This document shows positions 40,521 to 49,947 of a stretch of DNA of 64,000 nt, piece after piece. Location of the stretch: contig JAGAKX010000005.1 of NCBI GenBank assembly GCA_017625435.1, positions 52,915-116,914 on the forward strand, in the 5' to 3' direction. The DNA comes from Clostridia bacterium (GTDB lineage Bacteria; Bacillota; Clostridia; Oscillospirales; Acutalibacteraceae). The first letter of the stretch is position 1. Each line of letters starts with the position of its first letter. The notes under the pieces were generated by a model. It saw nothing but the letters and a program-made list of their open reading frames with translations, was not told the origin of the DNA and searched no databases. The position numbers and the translations under genes were made by a program.

Positions 40521-41750
40521 TTAATAATCAGCCTGTATGTAAACGGGCGGGATATCGTATTCGGTATTTCCCTGTAAAGGGCAAGGAAGACATAAATTAA
40601 ACAGTTTACCTGCAAGAACGTCGGCCTTTACATCAATTGCTGTTAAACTGTCACTTGTGTCTGCCTGAGAAATATTTGTAATTACAGGGACGAAAGCACT
40701 TTTTCTCATTGTATTCAGTAAAGCTCTTCCCTTGTCGTTGAACGCAAGGACTCTTATGTACTGTAAAGGTGCATCAAGCTGATCTTTTGTTACTCCGAGG
40801 CAGGCTGAAAGCATAATCTGACGAAGACGGGAGTGTGTAAAGACTTTTGACTTTACAAAATCGCACAGCTCTTGTATATTATTACATCTGCTTATACCTT
40901 CTGTTATTCTGTTTTCAAGTCCCCCCGTCACGTTGTTTATTTTAAGAAAATCTTTATTCGAAAGGGTTAAAAGTCTTGCAAACTGCACTAATTCAAAGCT
41001 TTCGGGTGAAGACGGGAATGTGCCGGATGAATAAGACGAAAGAAGCTCATTGAAAGCTCCTTCGGGTACATAATTCTTAATTTCAAAGAGACGGTTTATA
41101 GCGTCTTCACGGGATATTTCATCATAGAGAATTCTTCTGATGTTGCCTGCGCTGGTAATATTGCCGCTGATATCATCGCTGTCGTGCAGAGAGCCCCTTC
41201 TTTCAATTGCAAGTACACCTATTTCAGGATAAAGCTTGTCTCTTGCTCTGAGGTATTCCAGCGCAAGGATGTTATTTGCGTCGCTGAGAGCTGCTGACAG
41301 ATTCTTATTACCGAATTTCTCTGTGTAAAGTGCTTTTGCTTTCGGGTAGCTTATGCCTTCGGTAATGCATTTATTGCAGAATTCCTCTGCCTCATTGCTG
41401 AAAACGATATTCTTAACCTCATTCAGCGTTTCAAGAGAATCTTTAGCACCAAAGGATATGAAACCGTCAAGCCCCGTAGCTTTTGCTGTTTTTATGAAGC
41501 CTTCGGCAAAATATGAAGCTGTTGAAATTGCGTATTTCAGGGGTAATTCAATTACAAGGTCAGCACCTGAGAGAACGGCAGTCCCGGCGCGGAGATGCTT
41601 TTGAGCTACTGCAACAGAACCGCGTTGAACGAAATTTCCGCTCATAACGCAGATTATGTTATCGGCACCGTGTTTCCGAGTTTCTTCAATATGATGCAGA
41701 TGTCCGTTGTGAAAGGGATTATATTCACTTGCAATAAAAGCATTTGCCAA
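40521..41750 (-). CDS. tmcAL: tRNA(Met) cytidine acetate ligase TmcAL
   Basis: 409 aa from a TTG start at 41750; TGGAGAG lies seven bases upstream and the protein then begins at the conserved MANAFIASEYNPFHNGHLHH. The HxGH nucleotidyltransferase motif and GADLVIELP are kept. It activates acetate with ATP to make N4-acetylcytidine at the wobble position of elongator tRNA-Met. ackA, which handles the same substrate acetate, is divergent next door. Confidence 0.92.
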   Translation of the reverse strand: MANAFIASEYNPFHNGHLHHIEETRKHGADNIICVMSGNFVQRGSVAVAQKHLRAGTAVLSGADLVIELPLKYAISTASYFAEGFIKTAKATGLDGFISFGAKDSLETLNEVKNIVFSNEAEEFCNKCITEGISYPKAKALYTEKFGNKNLSAALSDANNILALEYLRARDKLYPEIGVLAIERRGSLHDSDDISGNITSAGNIRRILYDEISREDAINRLFEIKNYVPEGAFNELLSSYSSGTFPSSPESFELVQFARLLTLSNKDFLKINNVTGGLENRITEGISRCNNIQELCDFVKSKVFTHSRLRQIMLSACLGVTKDQLDAPLQYIRVLAFNDKGRALLNTMRKSAFVPVITNISQADTSDSLTAIDVKADVLAGKLFNLCLPCPLQGNTEYDIPPVYIQADY

Positions 41751-41777
41751 AAAAATCTCTCCAAACAATAAAAACAC

Positions 41778-41806
41778 TTGAAATTGCTACTGATTAATTA
41801 TATAAT
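41778..41806 (+). promoter_or_regulatory. Promoter of ackA
   Basis: TTGAAA (41778-41783), a 17-bp spacer and TATAAT (41801-41806). Confidence 0.85.
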
Positions 41807-41848
41807 ACAATGTGGTAAAAATTTTTTCAACATATTTTGGAGGTTAAA

Positions 41849-43054
41849 ATGAAAATTCTTGTTATTAACTGCGGAAGCTCTTCATTAAAGTATCAGCTTT
41901 TTGATATGGAAACAAATGAAATGCTTGCTAAGGGTATCTGTGAGCAGATAGGCGGAGAAAGCACATTCACACATAAGGTACCTGCTGACGAGACAAAGAA
42001 CTGCAAGGCTCTTCCCATGGCAATGGCTGACCATTCTGCTGCTATCAAAATTGTTATTGATACTCTTACAAGTAAAGACAGAGGCGTTCTTTCTTCTATG
42101 TCTGAAATTACGGCTGTCGGTCACCGTGTTCTTCACGGCGGTGAGAAGTTCAGTGGTTCCGTTCTTGTAACCGATGCTGTTAAGGATGCTATCAGAGAGT
42201 GCTTTGACCTCGGACCTCTTCACAATCCTGCTAACCTTATGGGTATTGAATCCTGCGAAAGCGTTATGCCCGGTGTTCCTCAGGTTGCTGTATTTGACAC
42301 AGGCTTCCACGCAACAATGCCTGATTATGCTTATATGTACGCTCTTCCCTATGAGTATTATGAAAAGTACGGCATCCGTCGCTACGGCTTCCACGGCACT
42401 TCTCACAGATTCGTAAGCAAGCGTTGCATTGAGCTTCTCGGCGGTAAGGCTGAAGGCACAAAGATTGTTACCTGCCACCTCGGAAACGGTTCTTCTATTT
42501 CAGCTGTTAAGGACGGCAAGTGCTTTGATACAACAATGGGTGTTACTCCCCTTGAAGGTATTATGATGGGTACAAGATGCGGTTCCATTGACCCTGCTAT
42601 TATCCCCATTATTATGAAGAAGGAAGGTCTTACACCTGATCAGATGGACGCTGTAATGAACAAGAAGTCCGGTATGCTCGGTGTTACTCAGAAGACAAGC
42701 GATAACAGAACAATTGAAAATGATGCAAAGAACGGCTGTGAAAGAGCAAAGCTTGTTGAATCAATGCTTTGTCATCAGCTCACAAAGTACATCGGCGGTT
42801 TTGCTGCTGCTATGGGCGGTGTTGATGCTGTTGTATTCACAGGCGGTATTGGTGAAAACAATCCTCACTATCGCACAAGAGTTGCTGAAAAGCTCGGTTT
42901 CCTCGGTACTGCAATTGATGAAGAAGCAAATGCTAAACGCGGCGAAGAGCTTGAAATCTCAGTTCCCGGTTCAAAGGTTAAACTCTTTGTTATTCCCACA
43001 AATGAAGAGCTTATGATTGCTCAGGATACCTACGAAATCGTTAATGCTGACTAA
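41849..43054 (+). CDS. ackA: Acetate kinase
   Basis: 401 aa from the ATG at 41849 (GGAGG upstream). It interconverts acetyl phosphate plus ADP and acetate plus ATP for fermentation energy. Signatures: MKILVINCGSSSLKYQLFD, GHRVLHGGEKF, YGFHGTSHRFVSKR, HLGNGSS and FTGGIGEN. pta is not adjacent. Codon use is biased toward a few codons, as in a highly expressed gene. Confidence 0.98.
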   Translation: MKILVINCGSSSLKYQLFDMETNEMLAKGICEQIGGESTFTHKVPADETKNCKALPMAMADHSAAIKIVIDTLTSKDRGVLSSMSEITAVGHRVLHGGEKFSGSVLVTDAVKDAIRECFDLGPLHNPANLMGIESCESVMPGVPQVAVFDTGFHATMPDYAYMYALPYEYYEKYGIRRYGFHGTSHRFVSKRCIELLGGKAEGTKIVTCHLGNGSSISAVKDGKCFDTTMGVTPLEGIMMGTRCGSIDPAIIPIIMKKEGLTPDQMDAVMNKKSGMLGVTQKTSDNRTIENDAKNGCERAKLVESMLCHQLTKYIGGFAAAMGGVDAVVFTGGIGENNPHYRTRVAEKLGFLGTAIDEEANAKRGEELEISVPGSKVKLFVIPTNEELMIAQDTYEIVNAD

Positions 43055-43064
43055 TAAAACTTAT

Positions 43065-43095
43065 AAAAGCAAGTACACTTTGTGCTTGCTTTTTC
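43065..43095 (+). terminator. Terminator after ackA
   Basis: 12-bp stem AAAAGCAAGTAC / GTGCTTGCTTTT with one G-T pair, then Ts. Confidence 0.85.
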
Positions 43096-43107
43096 TTTTA
43101 GATTAAT

Positions 43108-44754
43108 ATGCGAATAGTTCTGGCTACTCTTAATTCAAAATTCATACATTCAAATCTGTCTCTGTGGTGTATTAAAGCAGGGATTGATGCCTTCTGCCAG
43201 GAAAAGCACGAAACCAAAATTTCGGAATCAACTATAAATGTCGATATTGATAATATCTATAATGAAATAGCTTCTTTCAAGCCGGATGTGGTTGCGTTTT
43301 CCTGTTATATCTGGAATATTGAAAAAATCCTGCCGTTGTGCAGAAGACTAAAAGAAAACTCCGCTTGTATTATTGCGCTGGGCGGTCCCGAGGTTGAGTA
43401 CATACAGGAAGATATATTAAGAAATAACAGCTTTGTTGATTATGTAATATCCGGTGAAGGCGAATGGTCTTTTTCATCGTTTATCAATGCATTGCCTGAG
43501 AATAATTTTGAAGAAGCGGAAGGAGTAAGCTATCTTTCTGACAGCAGTTTAGTTTTATTTCCCGCAAAAGCTCATACTGACACTCCCCCTTCGCCTTACT
43601 GTGCAGAATATTTTCATAATCTCAGAGGCAGAATTGCATATATTGAAGCCGGCAGAGGCTGTCCCTTCAGATGTGCTTATTGCCTGTCGGGTCAGTTATC
43701 GGGACTGAGATACTTTGATGAAAATACTGTGTTTGACAATATTATTAAGCTGTCACACAGCGGAACAAAGACAATTAAATTTATAGACAGAACCTTTAAT
43801 GCTGACGCAAAGAGAGCAGACAGAATACTTGCCTTCATAAGAGACAATTACGGAAAAAGCATCAATGAAAATGTGTGCTTTCATTTTGAAATTGCCGCTG
43901 ATATTCTGAAAGAAAGTACTATGGCGATTCTGTCGACTATGCCGAAGGGGCTTTGTCAGCTCGAAATCGGCATTCAGTCTTTTAATGTAAAAACTCTTGA
44001 AGCAATAAACAGAAAATCAGATCTTAATAAGCTATGTGAAAATATAAGAAGACTGATTTCCTTCAGAAATATGCATATTCATGTTGACCTTATTGCCGGA
44101 CTTCCCTTTGAAGATATAAAAAGCTTCAAAAATAGCTTTAACAGGGCTTTTGAGCTAAAACCCGATATGCTGCAGCTAGGTTTTCTTAAAATGCTTTTTG
44201 GTGCCGAAATGCGAAGAAATGAGGATAGTTTTCCCTGTGAATACGGAAAAACTCCTCCTTATGAAATTATTTCAAATGAATGGCTGTCGGAGAGTGATAT
44301 TAAGACTCTTAAATACTGTGAAGAGGCTCTTGAAAGGCTTTATAACAGCGGAAGATTTTTAATAACTCTTAATTATCTTTTAGAAGATTTGCGTTTTGAC
44401 CCCTTTGATACCTTTTGTGAATTCGGCAGAAGCTTCGATTTCAGCGGAATTGGGCTTTCAGAATTTACCGAAAAGCTGTGGCTGTTCTTTAAGGACAGAT
44501 GTAACGGGGAAAAACTCAGAGAATGTATTCTTTCCGATATTTATTCCCTTCCCGCAAATATTCATATTCCGGACTGCTTAGTTAAATATGACCCGATGTA
44601 TAAGAGGCTGAAGAAAAAATACTCCGAGCTGCTTCATAAGAACGTCCGTATTGTGAAGCTCAGCACCGAAAACAAGGTTATTGTTATAGTCACCGATAAG
44701 ATTGATAAAATCACGGGCAGATATAAGGCTGAATATTTTGATTTGTCAGATTAA
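43108..44754 (+). CDS. Cobalamin-binding radical SAM protein with DUF4080-type C-terminus
   Basis: 548 aa. An N-terminal B12-binding fold (VVAFSCYIWNIEKILPLCRR; LGGPEVEY), then a radical SAM domain with CPFRCAYC (CxxxCxxC), and a C-terminal region of about 170 residues matching the DUF4080 arrangement. These proteins are common in Clostridia, and none has an assigned substrate that I know of. The ATG has no clear ribosome site, and the start falls 13 bp behind the ackA terminator. Confidence 0.85.
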   Translation: MRIVLATLNSKFIHSNLSLWCIKAGIDAFCQEKHETKISESTINVDIDNIYNEIASFKPDVVAFSCYIWNIEKILPLCRRLKENSACIIALGGPEVEYIQEDILRNNSFVDYVISGEGEWSFSSFINALPENNFEEAEGVSYLSDSSLVLFPAKAHTDTPPSPYCAEYFHNLRGRIAYIEAGRGCPFRCAYCLSGQLSGLRYFDENTVFDNIIKLSHSGTKTIKFIDRTFNADAKRADRILAFIRDNYGKSINENVCFHFEIAADILKESTMAILSTMPKGLCQLEIGIQSFNVKTLEAINRKSDLNKLCENIRRLISFRNMHIHVDLIAGLPFEDIKSFKNSFNRAFELKPDMLQLGFLKMLFGAEMRRNEDSFPCEYGKTPPYEIISNEWLSESDIKTLKYCEEALERLYNSGRFLITLNYLLEDLRFDPFDTFCEFGRSFDFSGIGLSEFTEKLWLFFKDRCNGEKLRECILSDIYSLPANIHIPDCLVKYDPMYKRLKKKYSELLHKNVRIVKLSTENKVIVIVTDKIDKITGRYKAEYFDLSD

Positions 44755-44807
44755 TATTGAAATAGAATTGCTGTTATTTTACAATGAGCAAAACAGGAGG
44801 ATGTTTT

Positions 44808-45512
44808 ATGGAAAGCAAGAATTTTTCAAGGTTCATTAAGGTACTGCAGATAGCTTCAGGGATACTTATGCTCGGTATGGTGGTACTGTGCATTGTGCTT
44901 ATGAATAAATATAACATAAAAGTAACCAATATACCGGAGCTTGCCGACATGATTGAGGGCGGAGCTTTAGTGATTGCTCTCGGAATAATGGCATTTTCTG
45001 TGGTGAAATCCTTTGCTCTTGTATTCCCTCCTGCTGTTGTGTTTTCAATCTGCGGATATCTTATGCCGAATTACTTTGTCGGTGTTATAGTGAATGCGAT
45101 TTCCGTATTTTTAAGCCTTTCTATTCCCTATTTCCTCGGAAAATTTACAGGCTCGGGTATGGTTGATGCACTTAAAACCAAATTCAAGGCAGTAAAGAAA
45201 ATTGATGCTTTTGCCGGCGCAAATGAAGTACAGATGACCTTTGTAGTTAAGCTTTCGGGACTTCTTCCCGGAGACCTTTCAAGCCTTCTTTTCGGTGCAA
45301 TGAATGTTTCCTACAAAAACTATATGATAGGCACAAACCTCGGAAATCTTCCCCTTGTGCTGGTTTATACAGGATTCGGTGTCGCACTTAAAAGTGTAGG
45401 AGAAAAGCCCTGGCTTGCCGCAATTCCCGTTGCAGCAATAATTTTCTTTGTTATTGTTTCCGGTATTATTACAAAGAAAATGATTGCAAAGAACAAAGCT
45501 AAGCAGCAGTAA
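44808..45512 (+). CDS. TVP38/TMEM64 (DedA-superfamily) membrane protein
   Basis: 234 aa from the ATG at 44808 behind AGGAGG. About six membrane segments with the VTT-type pattern: VKSFALVFPPAVVFSICGYLM, a re-entrant region and VVKLSGLLPGDLSSLLFGAMNV, where the arginine usual in FxRLxP is Lys. Relatives scramble or flip lipids. Function here is inferred from the family only. Confidence 0.75.
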   Translation: MESKNFSRFIKVLQIASGILMLGMVVLCIVLMNKYNIKVTNIPELADMIEGGALVIALGIMAFSVVKSFALVFPPAVVFSICGYLMPNYFVGVIVNAISVFLSLSIPYFLGKFTGSGMVDALKTKFKAVKKIDAFAGANEVQMTFVVKLSGLLPGDLSSLLFGAMNVSYKNYMIGTNLGNLPLVLVYTGFGVALKSVGEKPWLAAIPVAAIIFFVIVSGIITKKMIAKNKAKQQ

Positions 45513-45531
45513 TATTATGATGAAAATAAAC

Positions 45532-45561
45532 AAGGATAGCTCATTAACCGGAGCTATCCTT
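45532..45561 (+). terminator. Terminator after the TVP38-family gene
   Basis: 11-bp stem AAGGATAGCTC / GAGCTATCCTT; only a short T-run follows. Confidence 0.75.
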
Positions 45562-45863
45562 TAGTATATATATTTATTTAATATTTTTCGATTTACTATA
45601 ATAAACTACACCGGAATATTTTCCGTCATTGTTTAATCTTCTGTTTGCAATAAAATTGTAAAAAACGAAATTTTTGCAGGGGCAGAAGGGCTCGAAACAC
45701 TCCGTGTCCCTCTTGCGGTGCCCAAAATTCATTACGGCTTGGAGCGCCTATGAATTTTGACCGCTGCGCTTCGTTACGCTCGCTTCATCGTCCGCAGGAC
45801 GCGCTCGCAACCTCACCCGTCACGCTCCGCGTGCCTCGGTTTCGCACTATTCTCTATAAAATT
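45562..45863. other. Non-coding stretch with a tRNA-Trp 3'-end duplicate and GC-rich islet
   Basis: No convincing gene. The 21 bp at 45676-45696 repeat the last part of tRNA-Trp. About 150 bp after that are far richer in G/C than the surroundings and contain a perfect 10-bp inverted repeat CAAAATTCAT / ATGAATTTTG (45723-45732, 45750-45759). Short ORFs here lack ribosome sites. Possibly the scar of an element that once used tRNA-Trp. Confidence 0.5.
45676..45696. repeat. Duplicate of the tRNA-Trp 3' end
   Basis: GCAGGGGCAGAAGGGCTCGA plus A, identical over 21 bp to 45898-45918 (acceptor and T-arm of tRNA-Trp). The rest of the tRNA is absent. Confidence 0.85.
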
Positions 45864-45891
45864 AAAACGGATACCCAAAGGTATCCGTTTT
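45864..45891 (-). terminator. Terminator after the tRNA genes
   Basis: Perfect 12-bp stem AAAACGGATACC / GGTATCCGTTTT with a CAAA loop; A/T-rich ends serve as the slip tract. Confidence 0.85.
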
Positions 45892-45895
45892 AATT

Positions 45896-45971
45896 TGGCA
45901 GGGGCAGAAGGGCTCGAACCCTCGGCACGCGGTTTTGGAGACCGCTGCTCTACCAACTGAGCTATACCCCT
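45896..45971 (-). tRNA. tRNA-Trp (anticodon CCA)
   Basis: 76 nt including an encoded CCA end. Acceptor stem AGGGGTA / TGCCCCT (one G-T pair), D-arm with GCTCAGTTGGTAGAGC, anticodon stem-loop GCGGTCTCCAAAACCGC with CCA in the loop, T-arm with GGTTCGAGCC. Discriminator G. Confidence 0.97.
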
Positions 45972-45996
45972 ATATTAATTATGTAGCTTGATAAAT

Positions 45997-46073
45997 TGGT
46001 GGGGCATCAGGGACTCGAACCCCGGACCGACCGGTTATGAGCCGGTTGCTCTAACCAACTGAGCTAATGCCCC
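45997..46073 (-). tRNA. tRNA-Met (anticodon CAT, elongator type)
   Basis: 77 nt with encoded CCA. Acceptor stem GGGGCAT / ATGCCCC, D-arm GCTCAGTTGGTTAGAGC, anticodon arm ACCGGCTCATAACCGGT, T-loop GGTTCGAGTCC. The fully paired first position and lack of three G-C pairs in the anticodon stem argue against an initiator. tRNA-Trp follows after 25 bp in the same transcript. Confidence 0.94.
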
Positions 46074-46153
46074 GTATCAAGCTGCTTGATTATTATATAA
46101 GTAAAGTCTCCAAAAGTCAAGAGTTATTTTGACTTTTTTTGAAAAACTTAAAA

Positions 46154-46179
46154 GGGACTGCAAATGCAGCTGCAGTCCC
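46154..46179 (-). terminator. Terminator after htpG
   Basis: 9-bp stem GGGACTGCA / TGCAGTCCC followed on the minus strand by TTTT. Confidence 0.85.
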
Positions 46180-46186
46180 CTGTTTG

Positions 46187-48058
46187 TTACATCAGATCGC
46201 AGATAAGTTTGGAAAATTCCAGAGGATCTTCAATTGAAAGACCGCCTATAAGTCTCGCCTGATTGTAAAGAAGCTTTGCGTAAGCGGAAAGCTTATCTTT
46301 ATCTTCTGAATAAAGGTTTTTGAGCTTTTCTGCTATGGGGTGATTCATATTGATTTCAAGCACGTACTGAGCCTTAACGTCCTTTGAATCGGGCATTGCC
46401 TGCAGAACCTTTTCCATTTCAGCAGAAATCTGACCCTCGTTTGTAAGGCATACGGGGTGATTCTTGAGCTTATTGGTAAATCTTACTGCCGAAATGTCTG
46501 AAAGTGCATCCTTCATAAATGCAAACATATCAGAATTATCTTCATTTTCGGCCTTTACAGCGTCTTTCTCTTCTTCTGTGGCAAAGTCTGCATCGTCGGC
46601 ACAGATGTTGATAAAGGGCTTATTTTCGTAAGTCATAGCTGTCTTCAATGCAAACTCATCAATGTAGTCTGTGAGATAAAGGATTTCGTACCCCATATCC
46701 TTTACCTTTTCAACCTGAGGAAGCATCTCTATTCTGTCAATTGTCTCACCTGATGCATAATAGATGCTGGGCTGTTCGGATTTCATACGTTCTGCATATT
46801 CTTTAAGAGTAACATATTTTTTGTCACCGCTGCTCTTGAACATAAGAAGGTCAATAAGGTCGTCCTTATGCATACCGTAATCTGAATAAATGCCGAATTT
46901 AAGAGAATTTCCGAAGGAATCAAAGAATTTTTCGTACTTCTCTCTGTCTGTGTTGAGCATTTTTGTAAGCTCTGTTCTTATTTTCTTTTCAAGAGTTTTT
47001 GCAATGAGCTTTAACTGATGGTCATGCTGAAGCATTTCACGGGAAATATTAAGAGATAAATCCTCGCTGTCAACAATACCTCTTATGAAATTGAAGTAAT
47101 CGGGAAGAAGCTCTGAGCATTTATCTGAAATAAGAACTCCCTTGGAGTACAATTGCAAGCCTTTTTCAAAGTCCTTTGAATAATAATCGTAAGGTGCGTG
47201 TGAAGGAACATAAAGAAGCGCATTATAGGTTGCATTGCCTTCTGTTTTTGCGTGAATAACTCTTAAGGGCTCTTCATAGTCATAGAAAACATCCTTATAG
47301 AATGTGTTATACTCATCTTCCGTTATTTCACTTTTGGATTTTTTCCATATAGGCAGCATTGAGTTAAGAGTACGAAGCTCCTTGACCTTTTCATACTCCC
47401 CTTCCTTACCCTCTACGGGAACGGATGTCTCAAATTCCATTTTTATAGGATAACGTATATAATTTGAGTATCTCTTTATAAGAGCGGAAATTCTGTAGCT
47501 TTCAAGATATTCATCGTAGTTTACTTCATCGGTGTTGTCACAGATGGTAAGAATAATATCGGTACCGGCTTCTTCCTTTTCGCAGGGGGTTATAGTGTAT
47601 CCTTCTGCACCGGAGGATTCCCAGCAGTATGCTTCATCATTTCCGTGCGCTTTTGAAATAACCTTAACATTTTTGCTTACCATAAAGGAAGAATAGAAGC
47701 CTACACCGAACTGACCGATAATATCTATATTTTCATCGGAGTTTTCTGCTTTGAATTTCTGTGAACCGCTTTTTGCAATAACACCGAGATTGTTTTCGAG
47801 CTCCTCGGCTGTCATACCGATACCGTTATCGGAAATTATAAGCTGACGGTCTTCCTTGTTGACTGTAAGAAGAATTCTGAAATCGTCTTTTGTAAGTGTT
47901 ACGGAATTATCTGTAAGTGATTTGAAATAAAGCTTGTCAATTGCGTCGCTTGCATTGGAAATAAGCTCTCTTAAGAAGATTTCCTTGTGGGTGTAGATTG
48001 AATTAATCATAAGATCAAGCAGTTTCTTTGACTCTGCCTTGAATTGTTTCTGTCTCAT
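46187..48058 (-). CDS. htpG: Molecular chaperone HtpG (Hsp90)
   Basis: 623 aa. GHKL ATPase N-terminal domain with FLRELISNASDAIDKL, DNGIGMT and GQFGVGFYSSFMV; middle domain with SLNISREMLQHD; C-terminal dimer domain. AAGGAGG precedes the ATG at 48058. No CIRCE-type inverted repeat is seen upstream. Confidence 0.97.
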   Translation of the reverse strand: MRQKQFKAESKKLLDLMINSIYTHKEIFLRELISNASDAIDKLYFKSLTDNSVTLTKDDFRILLTVNKEDRQLIISDNGIGMTAEELENNLGVIAKSGSQKFKAENSDENIDIIGQFGVGFYSSFMVSKNVKVISKAHGNDEAYCWESSGAEGYTITPCEKEEAGTDIILTICDNTDEVNYDEYLESYRISALIKRYSNYIRYPIKMEFETSVPVEGKEGEYEKVKELRTLNSMLPIWKKSKSEITEDEYNTFYKDVFYDYEEPLRVIHAKTEGNATYNALLYVPSHAPYDYYSKDFEKGLQLYSKGVLISDKCSELLPDYFNFIRGIVDSEDLSLNISREMLQHDHQLKLIAKTLEKKIRTELTKMLNTDREKYEKFFDSFGNSLKFGIYSDYGMHKDDLIDLLMFKSSGDKKYVTLKEYAERMKSEQPSIYYASGETIDRIEMLPQVEKVKDMGYEILYLTDYIDEFALKTAMTYENKPFINICADDADFATEEEKDAVKAENEDNSDMFAFMKDALSDISAVRFTNKLKNHPVCLTNEGQISAEMEKVLQAMPDSKDVKAQYVLEINMNHPIAEKLKNLYSEDKDKLSAYAKLLYNQARLIGGLSIEDPLEFSKLICDLM

Positions 48059-48209
48059 AATACTGTCCTCCTTGGGGTAAAGACAAAAGCTCCGGAAAAA
48101 TACCGAAGCCTTGTCTGTAATTAATACAATTTGATTAAGAGAAAGGGGTAACAGGAATAATTTCCCGTTAGTCTGTAGTTTAATTCTTAACCTTTAAAGA
48201 CTCTTAAAT

Positions 48210-49931
48210 TCAGTCTTCAATTGCGGCTTTTCGTGAATTTACATTGTAGAAAAACTCTGTGGGGAATTTTTCCTTTCTGTCATAGGTGTATACACCGTTT
48301 TGTTCCTGCTCGACATCGGTAAGCTGAGTATAGCAGAAGCCGAAGTAACAGGGATTGTCAAGAAGAGCATCAGTAAGACCCTTGTAACGTGTTTTGAATT
48401 CTTCCTCTGTTTCAGGTACGTCGCCGTAGCCCCAGGAGACATCCCGTGAATTTCCGTCAGTTGCGCTCCATTTGATTCCGCCGTATTCGCTGATAAACAC
48501 AGGCTGTCCCTTCTTGTAGGTCTGTCTGTCTTCGAATCTGTCCCACGGAATACCCGTTTCTATAATCTTGTCATTGTTTTCCTTGAAAATGCTTACATTC
48601 TGTTCATAGTCGTGAAGATCGAAAACATCGGTTTCAACGTGGAAATTGCCGCTGGTATCAATACACGGTCTCGTTTTATCGGCTGCTTTTGTTGCTCGGT
48701 AGACCAGGCTTAAGATATCGTCATGCTGTTTTCTGCCGTACATATCCCAGGTTTCATTGAAGGGACACCAACCGATGATTGCGGGATGGTTAAAATCTCT
48801 GTCAATTTCAGAAAGCCATTCGGGAAGAATTGAATAAATGCCTTCGGGGCGGGTGTGGTCAAGTCCCCAGTTAGCATATTCGCCCCATACAAGGTAGCCT
48901 TCCTTGTCACAGTGATAAAGGAATCTTTCCTCGAACACCTTCTCGTGAAGACGGGCACCGTTGAAGCCGCAAGCCATTGAACGCTTGATGTCATTCAGAA
49001 GCTCTTCATCTGAGGGGGCAGTATAAATGCCGTCGGGATAGAAGCCCTGGTCCAGAATCAGTCTCTGGAAAACGGACTTGCCGTTGAGCATAAACTTAAA
49101 GCCGTCAAACCAAATGTTACGAAGTCCGAAATAGCTGAGCACCTCGTCCTTGCCGTAGGTAAGACACAAATCGTAAAGTCTGCCGTGTCCTGCTTCCCAC
49201 AGATGAATTTCCGACAGATTAAGAGTAAGAGAAAATGTACCGGAGCAATTCTCAATAGCAGCTGTGCCGACTTCCCTTCCTTCATAAGAAGCTTTAAGCA
49301 TAAGGTTTTCACAGCCTGTTACTTCACCTGTTACGGCAAGTGTTCCCGTTCTGTAATCGGGATAGTATTTAACATAATTAATGTAGCTTTTTTCCGTGAA
49401 TTCAAGCCACACAGTCTGCCATATACCGGTAGTTCTTGTGTAATCACATCCGTGTGAGTAGTATTCTTCGCTCTGTTTACCTCTGGGAATCATAGGACAT
49501 CTTGTATCGTCCTCGCAGTATACCACTATTGTGTTTTCCCCTGCTGCAACGTAATCTGTTATATCGAATGAAAAGGATACATAGCCGCCCTTGTGGCATC
49601 CCACTTCTTTGCCGTTAATAAAAACTGTAGTCTTGTAGTCTGCGGCACCGAAGTGAAGAACAGTTCTCTTCTCGGCATTTTCTGAAGAAATTTCAATAGT
49701 TCTTTTGTACCATACTCCGTACATAAAGTCCTTATGACCTATACCCGAAAGCTCGGATTCAACACAGAAAGGTACGGTAATCTTTCTGTCAAAAGCCGTA
49801 AAATCTTCATAAATTTTTCTCGGAATACCGCTTCTGCCGTTGTCAAAACAGAAATCCCATTCGCCGTTGAGATTTACCCAGTTGTTTCTCTGAAACTGAG
49901 GCTTGGGGTGTTCATTTCTCGGAATATTCAT
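48210..49931 (-). CDS. Glycoside hydrolase family 2 (beta-galactosidase/glucuronidase type)
   Basis: 573 aa from the ATG at 49931 (AGGAGAG upstream). An N-terminal sugar-binding jelly roll (LNGEWDFCFDNG), an immunoglobulin-like domain and a TIM barrel with the acid/base Glu in IIGWCPFNETWDMYG and the nucleophile Glu in PVFISEYGGIKW. It is short for LacZ (about 1,000) and near beta-glucuronidase length (about 600). No signal peptide. The substrate is not decided. Confidence 0.88.
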   Translation of the reverse strand: MNIPRNEHPKPQFQRNNWVNLNGEWDFCFDNGRSGIPRKIYEDFTAFDRKITVPFCVESELSGIGHKDFMYGVWYKRTIEISSENAEKRTVLHFGAADYKTTVFINGKEVGCHKGGYVSFSFDITDYVAAGENTIVVYCEDDTRCPMIPRGKQSEEYYSHGCDYTRTTGIWQTVWLEFTEKSYINYVKYYPDYRTGTLAVTGEVTGCENLMLKASYEGREVGTAAIENCSGTFSLTLNLSEIHLWEAGHGRLYDLCLTYGKDEVLSYFGLRNIWFDGFKFMLNGKSVFQRLILDQGFYPDGIYTAPSDEELLNDIKRSMACGFNGARLHEKVFEERFLYHCDKEGYLVWGEYANWGLDHTRPEGIYSILPEWLSEIDRDFNHPAIIGWCPFNETWDMYGRKQHDDILSLVYRATKAADKTRPCIDTSGNFHVETDVFDLHDYEQNVSIFKENNDKIIETGIPWDRFEDRQTYKKGQPVFISEYGGIKWSATDGNSRDVSWGYGDVPETEEEFKTRYKGLTDALLDNPCYFGFCYTQLTDVEQEQNGVYTYDRKEKFPTEFFYNVNSRKAAIED

Positions 49932-49947
49932 ATCAGTCTCTCTCCTA

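Noticed and set aside
45757..45960. 67-aa frame overlapping tRNA-Trp
   Set aside because: It reads through the reverse of the tRNA and the GC-rich islet and has no ribosome site.
48059..48209. CIRCE heat-shock operator before htpG
   Set aside because: No TTAGCACTC-N9-GAGTGCTAA type inverted repeat is present.
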